From the NCBI GenBank assembly GCA_023251415.1, contig JAHEYX010000027.1:1-16333 (forward strand): a stretch of 16,333 nt of DNA. The letters run 5' to 3'. Numbering within the stretch: the stretch's first letter is position 1; every line of letters begins with the position of its first letter. The notes under the pieces are model-generated. The model did no database searches. It worked only from the letters and a program-made list of their open reading frames with translations, and was not told the origin of the DNA. This document shows, one piece after another, positions 1 through 7,072 of this stretch. Made by a program: the position numbers and the translations under genes. Source of the DNA: Chitinophagales bacterium. Lineage in GTDB: Bacteria; Bacteroidota; Bacteroidia; Chitinophagales; CAIODY01.

Positions 1-1
1 T

Positions 2-289
2 TGTGTGGATACTTCTGATTGTATTTTGTTTAATTATATCGGAATAGAATCACTAGTGGAAAGCCCTTGGACCATTTATCCAAATCCAGGAACGAACCAA
101 TTGCATTTCAATTTGAATGTAAAAGCGTTAGTTGAAGTGCAAAACGCATTAGGGCAAATAATTTACCGTTCTATTCTTGAACCATCGAATAATCAATCCA
201 TCAACACAACAGCCTGGAGTAGCGGATTGTATCTTGTAAAAACTCAAACAGCTACTCACACGCGTTTGATGAAGTGGGAAAAAGAGTAA
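2..289 (+). CDS. C-terminal fragment of a T9SS-exported protein (type A sorting domain)
   Basis: The reading frame is open from base 2 and ends at a TAA at 287-289, so the gene begins upstream of the window. The GTG at 5 is not a credible start because a Cys codon precedes it in frame. The visible ~95 residues contain the hallmarks of a T9SS type A C-terminal sorting domain: a YPNPGTNQLHF block, a 'V.VQNALGQIIYRS' strand, and a 'W.SGLYLVKT' block near the end. In this family the domain directs export through the outer membrane and is then removed by the PorU sortase. The function of the exported body is unknown because it lies outside the window. Its stop codon abuts the stop of the convergent SDR gene with no bases between, so there is no room for a dedicated terminator. 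Confidence 0.88.
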   Translation, partial: CVDTSDCILFNYIGIESLVESPWTIYPNPGTNQLHFNLNVKALVEVQNALGQIIYRSILEPSNNQSINTTAWSSGLYLVKTQTATHTRLMKWEKE

Positions 290-943
290 TTATTTTCCCA
301 ATGCTTTTAACGTCACGTTTTCGATAATTTGCTGTGAGTTACCAGTAACAGCAATACGTAACATGGCTTTTGCTAATTGAACCGAGCTGATTACATGCTG
401 CGGAGCAATTAGCTCGATTATCGGAAGTAAAGGAGCGGCTATTTTATTTGCAAAAGCGGCATTCGGATTTTTGTTAATTGGGCGGATGCCGGCAGGCCGA
501 ACGATATACAACTTCTTCCAATTCATTTTGATTAAGCTGTTTTCTGCCTTTCCTTTTACACGAGCGAAGATGGTTTTACTTTGTTCGGTCGAATCAGCAC
601 CGGCGCCACTTAAAAACACAAATGTCATAGTTGGATTTGCGGCTTGCATAGCTTTTGCTGCAGCAATGGTATAGTCGTAAGTAATAACTTCGTATTCGGC
701 TTTAGTCACTTGTGTTTGCGATATGCCTAAGCACCACAAACAGGCGTCGCAGCTTGCAAACAAAGATTCTAAGCCGGTATAATCTAAATAATCTTGGTGC
801 AAAACTACCTGCAATTTAGGGTGTTGCAAGGTTAATGGGCGGCGCACCAATGCAACGATACTTGTTATTTTATCGTCTTTTATTGCTTCACGTACGGCTT
901 CGGCTCCGGCTAATCCCGTGGCGCCGGTTATTAGTATTTTCAT
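290..943 (-). CDS. NAD(P)-binding atypical SDR / NmrA-like oxidoreductase
   Basis: The protein has 217 residues. It opens with the beta strand and glycine-rich turn of a Rossmann fold (MKILITGATGLAG, TGxxGxxG at residues 6-13). An R-R pair at 34-35 sits where NADP-preferring members bind the 2'-phosphate, and 'FVFLSGAGADS' at 108-118 is the usual serine strand. This matches the short atypical SDR group that includes TIP30/HTATIP2-like and NmrA-like proteins, which are cytosolic and often of unknown substrate. Where family members have YxxxK, this protein reads F-A-R-V-K (126-130), so the catalytic tyrosine seems replaced by phenylalanine. A start six codons upstream at 961 is possible, but that ATG overlaps a -7 promoter box and adds residues before the conserved first strand, so I prefer 943. 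The exact activity is not inferable. Confidence 0.85.
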   Translation of the reverse strand: MKILITGATGLAGAEAVREAIKDDKITSIVALVRRPLTLQHPKLQVVLHQDYLDYTGLESLFASCDACLWCLGISQTQVTKAEYEVITYDYTIAAAKAMQAANPTMTFVFLSGAGADSTEQSKTIFARVKGKAENSLIKMNWKKLYIVRPAGIRPINKNPNAAFANKIAAPLLPIIELIAPQHVISSVQLAKAMLRIAVTGNSQQIIENVTLKALGK

Positions 944-958
944 GATATTATTTTGCGT

Positions 959-966
959 CAAAGATA
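959..966 (-). promoter_or_regulatory. -7 promoter box for the SDR gene
   Basis: Read on the minus strand this is TATCTTTG, a full match to the Bacteroidota -7 consensus TAnnTTTG. It lies about 16 nt before the preferred start codon, giving a very short leader. No TTTG element is visible at the usual 17-23 nt upstream distance, so only half of the promoter is supported. Confidence 0.5.
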
Positions 967-1011
967 TATTCCTTGCGCAAATTGGGGTAGAAAAAGTAGA
1001 AAGCTTCTAAT

Positions 1012-1019
1012 TAACTTTG
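1012..1019 (+). promoter_or_regulatory. -7 promoter box for the beta-barrel/lipoprotein pair
   Basis: TAACTTTG matches TAnnTTTG exactly and lies 5 bases before the ATG at 1025. If transcription starts 4-7 bases after the box, the message would be leaderless or nearly so. The nearest TTG (982-984) is 27 bases upstream, too far for a normal -33 element, so the call rests on the -7 box and its position. Confidence 0.4.
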
Positions 1020-1024
1020 ATTCA

Positions 1025-1873
1025 ATGAATGCAAAAATTATCGTTTTATTTTTGGTGTTGATAGGGCTTAAAACGCAAGCACAATCCTTGTTTACCATAC
1101 AAGTTGGCGGAGCATACAGCATTGCCACCACTCGTCAGTCGGGATGGAAGGAATGGGCAACTTCGTTTAATACCTATTACGGAACTGCCGATGGCGCATT
1201 ACTCGCTTTTGATAATGTACTTCAAAATCCGGCAGTACAAATTGGCGGGGCTTATTACAGCGGCTTTCATTCCGGTTTATGGTTGAATGTGGATTATGGA
1301 TTTACCAAAAGTCATCAAGAGCGCTTGTATACCTATTACAATGCCGATAAAGCACAGTTTCAACTAAATTATAACGACCAACGCCTTCGCTTCGATATAG
1401 GCAAGCATTACTACCGTAAATTGGTGATAGCTTACAGCTCTGAATTGTTGCTTCGTAACGCCGTATTGAAAAGCAGCACCATCTATCCAAATGGAACGGT
1501 AAGCTATGGAGCAGAAAACCATTTACACGGTATTTACCAATCGCATTTCTCAGCGTTAAACGTTGGTGTAACTGCTGGTTATCGCTATCATTTTGTAAAA
1601 TTATACGGAACATTCACATTACCCTTAATTCGACCATCCAACGCCACAGGATTAGCGGATACCGATTTACCGGCCGCTACCACTCGGCTTTTTCCTAAAA
1701 ATTTTGCACAATGGCTGGCGCCTTCATTGCCCGGAAATGAAAACTACTATTTGCCATTAAGTGATTTAAGTGGCATGCATTTGTCATTGCAACTAAGTAT
1801 TGAGCTGCAAAGTTTGATTCGTTTTTTGCGACACCAAGATCAGCTTCCCATTCAAACCAAAGCAACACCCTAA
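1025..1873 (+). CDS. Outer-membrane beta-barrel protein, unknown function
   Basis: The protein has 282 residues. It starts with a signal peptide (hydrophobic IIVLFLVLIGL core, cleavage near T-Q-A-Q at 17-20). The mature part has many alternating aromatic/polar stretches typical of amphipathic strands, such as 'GLWLNVDYGF', 'GVTAGYRYHF' and 'HLSLQLSIEL'. There is no lipobox and no T9SS sorting domain, so an integral outer-membrane barrel is the likeliest form. I recognise no specific family. The frame stays open upstream to 953, but those residues lack signal-peptide character, so the ATG at 1025 is chosen. The lipoprotein gene begins 2 bp after its stop, so the two are almost certainly co-transcribed and may work together at the outer membrane. 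Confidence 0.78.
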   Translation: MNAKIIVLFLVLIGLKTQAQSLFTIQVGGAYSIATTRQSGWKEWATSFNTYYGTADGALLAFDNVLQNPAVQIGGAYYSGFHSGLWLNVDYGFTKSHQERLYTYYNADKAQFQLNYNDQRLRFDIGKHYYRKLVIAYSSELLLRNAVLKSSTIYPNGTVSYGAENHLHGIYQSHFSALNVGVTAGYRYHFVKLYGTFTLPLIRPSNATGLADTDLPAATTRLFPKNFAQWLAPSLPGNENYYLPLSDLSGMHLSLQLSIELQSLIRFLRHQDQLPIQTKATP

Positions 1874-1875
1874 GT

Positions 1876-2358
1876 ATGCATTCTTACCTAAAAAATTACA
1901 CTGCTGTTTTGGTCAGTTTTGCACTGCTGCTGAGTACGCTACTGATAGCTTGTACTAAAAGCGATACTGCACGAACGAATTGGTTCAATCGCTTGTTAAA
2001 AAGCAATTGGAAAATTGTGCGATATGAGAAAATTCAAATAACCGATCAAGGACAAACGAATACAATCAGCAGTGAGGCGAATTGCGGCACATGGAGTTTT
2101 AGTTCCGGAGAACCAAACAGCTTGCATTGGCAATCTACTTATACAGGCACAGCAATAAACCCTATACAGGCAACCGATATCAGTAGTGACCCGCTGGTAC
2201 AGCGGGTTATTTATCTACAAGCGGGCTGTGCTCAGAACTGTGAAAGGTATTTAACGATACAAACCAATACCGCCGACCAACAAGTTTGGGAACGTGTTAC
2301 CCCGGATTATGCAAATGGGGTGCGTTATTTAGAGCGTTATACTGCTGTCCCAAACTAA
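1876..2358 (+). CDS. Lipoprotein, lipocalin-like size, unknown function
   Basis: The protein has 160 residues. A hydrophobic stretch ends in a lipobox L-I-A-C with the lipidated cysteine at residue 26, so it should be processed by signal peptidase II. The residues after it (T-K-S-D) loosely resemble the acidic/lysine export signals of Bacteroidota surface lipoproteins but are not a clear match. The mature part (LLKSNWKIVRYE, later 'CGTWSF' and 'RYLTIQTN') has the short-strand layout and size of small lipocalin-like lipoproteins common in this phylum; that is a resemblance, not an assignment. Three further cysteines lie in the mature chain, two of them in C-A-Q-N-C. It follows the beta-barrel gene by 2 bp. 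Confidence 0.78.
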   Translation: MHSYLKNYTAVLVSFALLLSTLLIACTKSDTARTNWFNRLLKSNWKIVRYEKIQITDQGQTNTISSEANCGTWSFSSGEPNSLHWQSTYTGTAINPIQATDISSDPLVQRVIYLQAGCAQNCERYLTIQTNTADQQVWERVTPDYANGVRYLERYTAVPN

Positions 2359-2379
2359 TGGAATTGTGCTTTTATGGGT

Positions 2380-2407
2380 TTTGGAAACACTTATTTCATT
2401 ACTTTTG
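2380..2407 (+). promoter_or_regulatory. Promoter of the Wzz-Wzy/WaaL operon
   Basis: TTTG at 2380-2383 and TACTTTTG at 2400-2407 match the Bacteroidota -33 and -7 elements. The spacer is 16 bases, a little shorter than usual. Transcription would start near 2413, leaving a leader of about 30 nt before the ATG at 2443. Confidence 0.6.
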
Positions 2408-2442
2408 CGTTCCTTTAACCTAAAACCCTATCCCAATTCGTA

Positions 2443-3333
2443 ATGGAATCTCAATTAAATTTGCTGGATGTTTTTAAAGTAATATTCAGGTATAAAGTTG
2501 TATTAGGTATTATATGTGCAGTAGCATTAGTAGCGTCTTCCATTGTGGCGTTAATTATGCCCAATTACTATAAATCAACCGCATTTTTCTATGCAGCAAA
2601 CCCTGCAATGAATGATCGTCAGAATTTGTTTCGTGAACAAGCCGGTAATTTACCCTTAGAATACTTTGGTTCGGAAAAGGATGTAGACCGCGTATTGCAA
2701 ATTTGTAAATCAGGTAACATCAATGGCTATATTGTCAATAAATATCATTTAGCCGAGCATTATAAAATAGATCCTTCAAGCAAGTTCTTTCATACCAAAG
2801 TAGCTGAAGAATTTAAAGAAAACAGCAGTATGATGCGCAATGAATTAGGAGCTATTGAAGTTACAATTTTTGATACTGACCCTAAATTGGCCGCCGATAT
2901 TGCGAATGATATTGTTGTAACGGTTGATAATATCAATAAAACCTTTTTTACCACGCAAAATCAAAAAGGAATTGAGCTAATGAAAAAGAACATGGAAGAA
3001 AAACGGGCTCAATTGCAACAAATAACTGATACTTTAATTTGGTTGCGTAAAGGCAATGGCGGCGCCGATTTGATTAATACATTCGAATTGCAAAAGAAAG
3101 CAGCAGTAAAAGAATTAACCACCTTGAGTAAATTATACGAGCAATATGCAGCCGCTGCCGGAAATGAATTTACTACACTTAATATTATTGAACCGGCATA
3201 TGCTGCAGAAAAGAAAACGAAACCGATACGTTGGTTAATTGTAGTGTCATCATTGTTAATCACTTTTTCGGTTAGTGTAATCGTTTTAATGATTCGCGAA
3301 AAATACATGCAAGTTAAATCGCAATTGGTATAA
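2443..3333 (+). CDS. Wzz-like polysaccharide chain-length regulator
   Basis: The protein has 296 residues and the classic two-pass Wzz layout. A short cytoplasmic N-terminus (LNLLDVFKVIFRYK) is followed by TM1 at about 18-38, a ~220-residue periplasmic helical domain, and TM2 at about 264-284. Prolines before TM2 (P251, P261 in 'EPAYAAEKKTKPIRW') fit the proline-rich segment of the family. Wzz proteins sit in the inner membrane and set the number of repeat units added by a Wzy polymerase. There is no C-terminal tyrosine-kinase domain and no kinase gene next to it, so this is the O-antigen type of co-polymerase rather than a Wzc. The Wzy/WaaL-like gene starts 2 bp after its stop, which supports a shared role. 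No glycosyltransferase genes are present in the window. Confidence 0.85.
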   Translation: MESQLNLLDVFKVIFRYKVVLGIICAVALVASSIVALIMPNYYKSTAFFYAANPAMNDRQNLFREQAGNLPLEYFGSEKDVDRVLQICKSGNINGYIVNKYHLAEHYKIDPSSKFFHTKVAEEFKENSSMMRNELGAIEVTIFDTDPKLAADIANDIVVTVDNINKTFFTTQNQKGIELMKKNMEEKRAQLQQITDTLIWLRKGNGGADLINTFELQKKAAVKELTTLSKLYEQYAAAAGNEFTTLNIIEPAYAAEKKTKPIRWLIVVSSLLITFSVSVIVLMIREKYMQVKSQLV

Positions 3334-3335
3334 GA

Positions 3336-4790
3336 ATGAATCAACTGCCATTTGCATCGCTTCAAAAACCATCACTCGTTTGGTTATGGGTTGCTGCATT
3401 GTGCAGTTTAGCACTTTGTTTAACCGGCTTCTATCTCGAAAGTTGGCCTTTAGCATTAAGTCCGTTGTTGCTTGCCGGAGCATGGTTAGCCGTTTATGAT
3501 TTTTCTATTTTGTACTATGTAATGTTTTTTACGCTGCCCATTTGTTTGGAAATAGAATTCGGCAGCTTAAGTAGCGATATCCCCGCCGAGCCTTTAATGC
3601 TATCCCTTTTAATGGCTACAGTTATTTATTATTTATCTAAAGGGAAAAAGAACTTGGTTTATTTTAAACATCCTTTTGTACAGTTTATATTGTTTCAGTT
3701 TATCTGGTACGTTGTTGTTTTTATTTATTCTACTGTTCCATTAATTTCATTAAAATACATCTTAGCTAAAACGTGGTATATAGCGGCTTTTCTGGTGGCC
3801 ACTTTTATTGTTGTAACCGATGTTAAAAAATTTAAATTAGCTTTTTGGTGTGTGTTTTATCCCTTGCTGTTTACAATAGGATGGACCATGATACGTCATG
3901 CCATGCATGGATTCAGTTTTGAGAGCTCGAATCACATGCCGGCACCATTTTATCGCAATCACGTTGATTATGCCTGTATTGTTTCGATTTTTTTTCCATT
4001 ATTATTTGTTGCTGCCTCTTGGTATAAACCGGGTGATTTAAAACGCATACTTTTAAATGTTTCGAAACTGATTTTTTTAGCCGCCATTTTCTTCTCGTAC
4101 ACACGTACCTGCTGGCTGGCAGTGGGTGTTGCATTGGGGGCTTATTATGTTTTTAAATGGCGTTTAATTAAACCGGTATTGTTGGGATGTGGTGTCGGAT
4201 TAGTAATAGTGGTGGCTTACTTGAGTTACGAAAATCGTTATTTAAGTTATGCTCCTGATTTTAAAAAAACGATATACCACAGTAATTTATCAGACCATTT
4301 AGAGTCAACCCAAACCTTAAACGATGTGAGCAGCGCCGAACGCTTATATCGTTGGGTTGCAGCCGCCGAAATGGTAAAGGTAAAACCGCTTACCGGCTTT
4401 GGTCAAGGAGGTTTTGTTGCCAACTACAGGCATTATGCGGTTTCGCTGTTTACTACTTATGTAAGTCGCAATTTCGAGCACAGCACGGTTCACAACTATT
4501 TATTGTTTATGATGGTAGAACAAGGTCTTCCGGGCTTGCTTTTGTTTATTGCGTTTATTGCCTATGTGCTGATAGCCGGTCAGCGCATCTATTTACAAAC
4601 AACCGATAAAACGGAAAAGAATATCGTTTTGGGTTTGTTGGTGGCGTTTGTCGTTATTTTATTCGACAATACCCTCAGCGATTTAATTGAAGCCGTAAAA
4701 GTTGGACCATTTTTCTATTGGATCATAGCCTTATTGATTATTCAAGACGTACGAAACAGACAACGAACCAAGTCTATTCAGGAGGCTTAA
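3336..4790 (+). CDS. O-antigen polymerase/ligase (Wzy/WaaL superfamily)
   Basis: The protein has 484 residues and roughly ten to twelve hydrophobic helices. Two landmarks identify the superfamily. One is the S-Y-T-R-T-C-W-L-A motif (254-262), the usual (S/T)RTxW element at a helix end. The other is a long periplasmic loop (about 297-388) ending in H-S-T-V-H-N-Y-L-L (382-390), with the conserved His-Asn just before the next helix. Members either polymerise lipid-linked O-units (Wzy) or ligate glycans to lipid A-core (WaaL); sequence alone does not separate these. Coupling to a Wzz gene 2 bp upstream favours polymerase, but ligase stays open. It should act at the periplasmic face of the inner membrane on undecaprenyl-linked sugar. 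Confidence 0.85.
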   Translation: MNQLPFASLQKPSLVWLWVAALCSLALCLTGFYLESWPLALSPLLLAGAWLAVYDFSILYYVMFFTLPICLEIEFGSLSSDIPAEPLMLSLLMATVIYYLSKGKKNLVYFKHPFVQFILFQFIWYVVVFIYSTVPLISLKYILAKTWYIAAFLVATFIVVTDVKKFKLAFWCVFYPLLFTIGWTMIRHAMHGFSFESSNHMPAPFYRNHVDYACIVSIFFPLLFVAASWYKPGDLKRILLNVSKLIFLAAIFFSYTRTCWLAVGVALGAYYVFKWRLIKPVLLGCGVGLVIVVAYLSYENRYLSYAPDFKKTIYHSNLSDHLESTQTLNDVSSAERLYRWVAAAEMVKVKPLTGFGQGGFVANYRHYAVSLFTTYVSRNFEHSTVHNYLLFMMVEQGLPGLLLFIAFIAYVLIAGQRIYLQTTDKTEKNIVLGLLVAFVVILFDNTLSDLIEAVKVGPFFYWIIALLIIQDVRNRQRTKSIQEA

Positions 4791-4797
4791 TTTAGGC

Positions 4798-4828
4798 TTT
4801 GGCCTTTGGTAGTTTATATGTAATTTTA
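4798..4828 (+). promoter_or_regulatory. Candidate promoter of the FG-GAP protein gene
   Basis: TTTG at 4798-4801 and TAATTTTA at 4821-4828 are 19 bases apart. The second matches TAnnTTTG at all positions but the last. Transcription would start near 4835, about 15 nt before the ATG at 4850. This argues against the in-frame start at 4799, which would lie inside the promoter. Confidence 0.4.
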
Positions 4829-4849
4829 AACATGCATTTTCCTGCTTTT

Positions 4850-7063
4850 ATGAAATCGATAGCCATTGCTATAAGTATAGTGTTGCTTTGTAATGTGCTG
4901 CATGCACAAACCCGATTTATCTACAAACGCATGGATGCGGTTCCGGTTATTCAGTATCTAGACACGCTGAATTTCCCTTTTGTTGGCGGGTTCAATAATC
5001 CGCAATATTCACCCATTAATCTTAATCAAGATGCATTACCCGATTTGTTTGTGTATGATCGATCATCGAATCAAGTTCGAACGTTTTTAAATACCGGATC
5101 TTTTGGTAATGTACGTTATCAATATGCGCCGCAATACGAAAGTGTATTTCCGAAAGACCTTTCGAATTGGGTACTGGTTCGTGATTATAATTGTGATGGC
5201 GAAGGAGATATCTTTACCTATGCTATTCCGGGAAGTATCAAACTGTATAAAGGTGTAAGAACAGGAAATCAACTCAGCTACCAACTTATTTCAAGCGCGT
5301 TACAATACCACCTCATTGGCGGAACACATGGTAATGTAGGCAATACCAGTATCGATATTCCGGCTATTGACGATATTGATAAAGATGGCGATTTAGACAT
5401 ACTCACGTTTGATGGCAACGGCAGTAATATTTGGTATTATACCGGTCAGCAAGTCGAACAAATGGGTTCGTGTGCCACCGATTCCTTAACGTTTTTATTG
5501 GATAAATTTTGTTGGGGAAAAGTGTTTGACGCCAATTACCGTTCGGTTATCTTAAACTACCCTTGTGTACCGGCCTTGGCAGCACCTGAGTTGGGCGACC
5601 CGAAAGGACTTAAACACAGCGGCAATACACTGGCCGCCTTCGATATGGATGGTGATGGGGATAAGGATTGTTTAAAAGGCAATGTATCATACGGTTATTT
5701 TAATATGCTTTACAATGGCGGCGACACTGCACTGGCAGTAATTACTGCACAAGACACTGTTTTCCCTTCTAACAGTGTTGCCATGAATTGCGAATTGTTT
5801 CCGGCCTCCTATTTTTTAGACGTTGATAATGATGGTTTAACCGACCTGCTCGGCGCTCCAAATTTAGCTTTTGGGTCAGAAAATTATTTCTGTTCATGGT
5901 ATTATAAAAACACCGGAACGGCTACTGCTGCTCAATTCAGCTTCCAATCAGATTCCTTTCTCATTGATCAAATGATAGAAGTGGGCGAAGGAGCGTATCC
6001 TGCTTTAATCGACTTAAACCAAGATGGCTTACAAGATTTAGTAATCGGAAATGCCGGATATTATGCTTCAAACGGAAATTATAAAGCGCAACTGGCCTAT
6101 TATCAAAATACCGGGAGTGCAAGCGCTCCGGCATTTACATTAGTTAGTAAAGATTGGAACAACCTTTCGCAATTGGGATTAAAAGGCTTGATACCCGGTT
6201 TTGGTGATATCGACAATGACGGTGATTCGGATATGATTGCCGGCACCACTGATGGTAAATTGAATCTCTTCACCAATACCGGCGCCGGAAATTTTACACT
6301 AACACAAACCAATTACCAAACAATTGATGTTGGAGATATGGCCACTCCTCAACTAATTGATTTGAATGGGGATGGCCTATTGGATTTAGTAATCGGAGAG
6401 AAATTCGGCAATATTAATTATTATCAAAACACCGGAACAACAACAGCTCCGGTATTTACATTTGTTACGGCCAATTTAGGCGGCGTAGATGTGCGTGAAA
6501 ACGGAAATATAACCGGTTATTCAGCACCACATTTCACTAAACTAACATCCGGAAATGCTTGGCAATTATTAGTCGGAAATGAAGAAGGTCACATACAGGT
6601 TTATGATCATATTGCTTCTGACGGTAGTGGCACTTATCAATTAGCGGATTATCGTTTTTCGGGATTAACTGTAGGTATCCGAGCTAGTGTATGTACCGGC
6701 AAATTAACAAACAGCGATACCTTACAAGTGGTGCTGGGTAATTATTGTGGTGGTGTAAGTTTGTTAGGATATGATACACTTGTTATCAACTCAATTGTAA
6801 AAAACAGTGTTAGCAATAATGTAATTAACATTTATCCGGTTCCGAGCTCAACGGTTTTAACGATACAATTACAAACCAATGTTCAGTTGCAATCTATACA
6901 AGTAATAGATGCTATTGGACGCATTCAAAAAACAATTAGCGATAATGCCTTAAGCATTCAACCACTGCAAATAAGCATTGCAGACTTAAGTCCCGGAGTT
7001 TATTGGTTAAAACTTTGTGATGTTACCGGTAAAACGGCTATCAAATCATTCCTTAAACAATAA
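4850..7063 (+). CDS. FG-GAP/VCBS repeat protein exported by T9SS
   Basis: The protein has 737 residues from the ATG chosen here. A signal peptide (MKSIAIAISIVLLCNVLHAQ) opens the reading frame. The body holds about eight FG-GAP/VCBS-type blades, each with a calcium-loop motif of the D-x-(D/N)-x-D-G-x-x-D type: DYNCDGEGD, DIDKDGDLD, DMDGDGDKD, DVDNDGLTD, DLNQDGLQD, DIDNDGDSD and DLNGDGLLD, with a degenerate NLNQDALPD first. Such repeats fold as integrin-like beta-propellers. The last ~79 residues (INIYPVPSSTVLTI ... SPGVYWLKL ... KSFLKQ) form a T9SS type A sorting domain. The product should be secreted or cell-surface anchored and probably binds Ca2+; its ligand is unknown. In-frame ATGs at 4799 and 4832 exist, but neither is followed at once by the signal peptide. 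It converges on porZ with 9 bp between the stops. Confidence 0.88.
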   Translation: MKSIAIAISIVLLCNVLHAQTRFIYKRMDAVPVIQYLDTLNFPFVGGFNNPQYSPINLNQDALPDLFVYDRSSNQVRTFLNTGSFGNVRYQYAPQYESVFPKDLSNWVLVRDYNCDGEGDIFTYAIPGSIKLYKGVRTGNQLSYQLISSALQYHLIGGTHGNVGNTSIDIPAIDDIDKDGDLDILTFDGNGSNIWYYTGQQVEQMGSCATDSLTFLLDKFCWGKVFDANYRSVILNYPCVPALAAPELGDPKGLKHSGNTLAAFDMDGDGDKDCLKGNVSYGYFNMLYNGGDTALAVITAQDTVFPSNSVAMNCELFPASYFLDVDNDGLTDLLGAPNLAFGSENYFCSWYYKNTGTATAAQFSFQSDSFLIDQMIEVGEGAYPALIDLNQDGLQDLVIGNAGYYASNGNYKAQLAYYQNTGSASAPAFTLVSKDWNNLSQLGLKGLIPGFGDIDNDGDSDMIAGTTDGKLNLFTNTGAGNFTLTQTNYQTIDVGDMATPQLIDLNGDGLLDLVIGEKFGNINYYQNTGTTTAPVFTFVTANLGGVDVRENGNITGYSAPHFTKLTSGNAWQLLVGNEEGHIQVYDHIASDGSGTYQLADYRFSGLTVGIRASVCTGKLTNSDTLQVVLGNYCGGVSLLGYDTLVINSIVKNSVSNNVINIYPVPSSTVLTIQLQTNVQLQSIQVIDAIGRIQKTISDNALSIQPLQISIADLSPGVYWLKLCDVTGKTAIKSFLKQ

Positions 7064-7072
7064 GGCTACAGG

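Noticed and set aside
5..7. GTG start for the first coding region
   Set aside because: The frame is open to the window edge and the visible part is only a C-terminal sorting domain, so the gene starts upstream.
2443..4790. A complete capsule or O-antigen biosynthesis cluster
   Set aside because: Only the Wzz-like and Wzy/WaaL-like genes are present; no glycosyltransferase, flippase, sugar-nucleotide or kinase genes are next to them.
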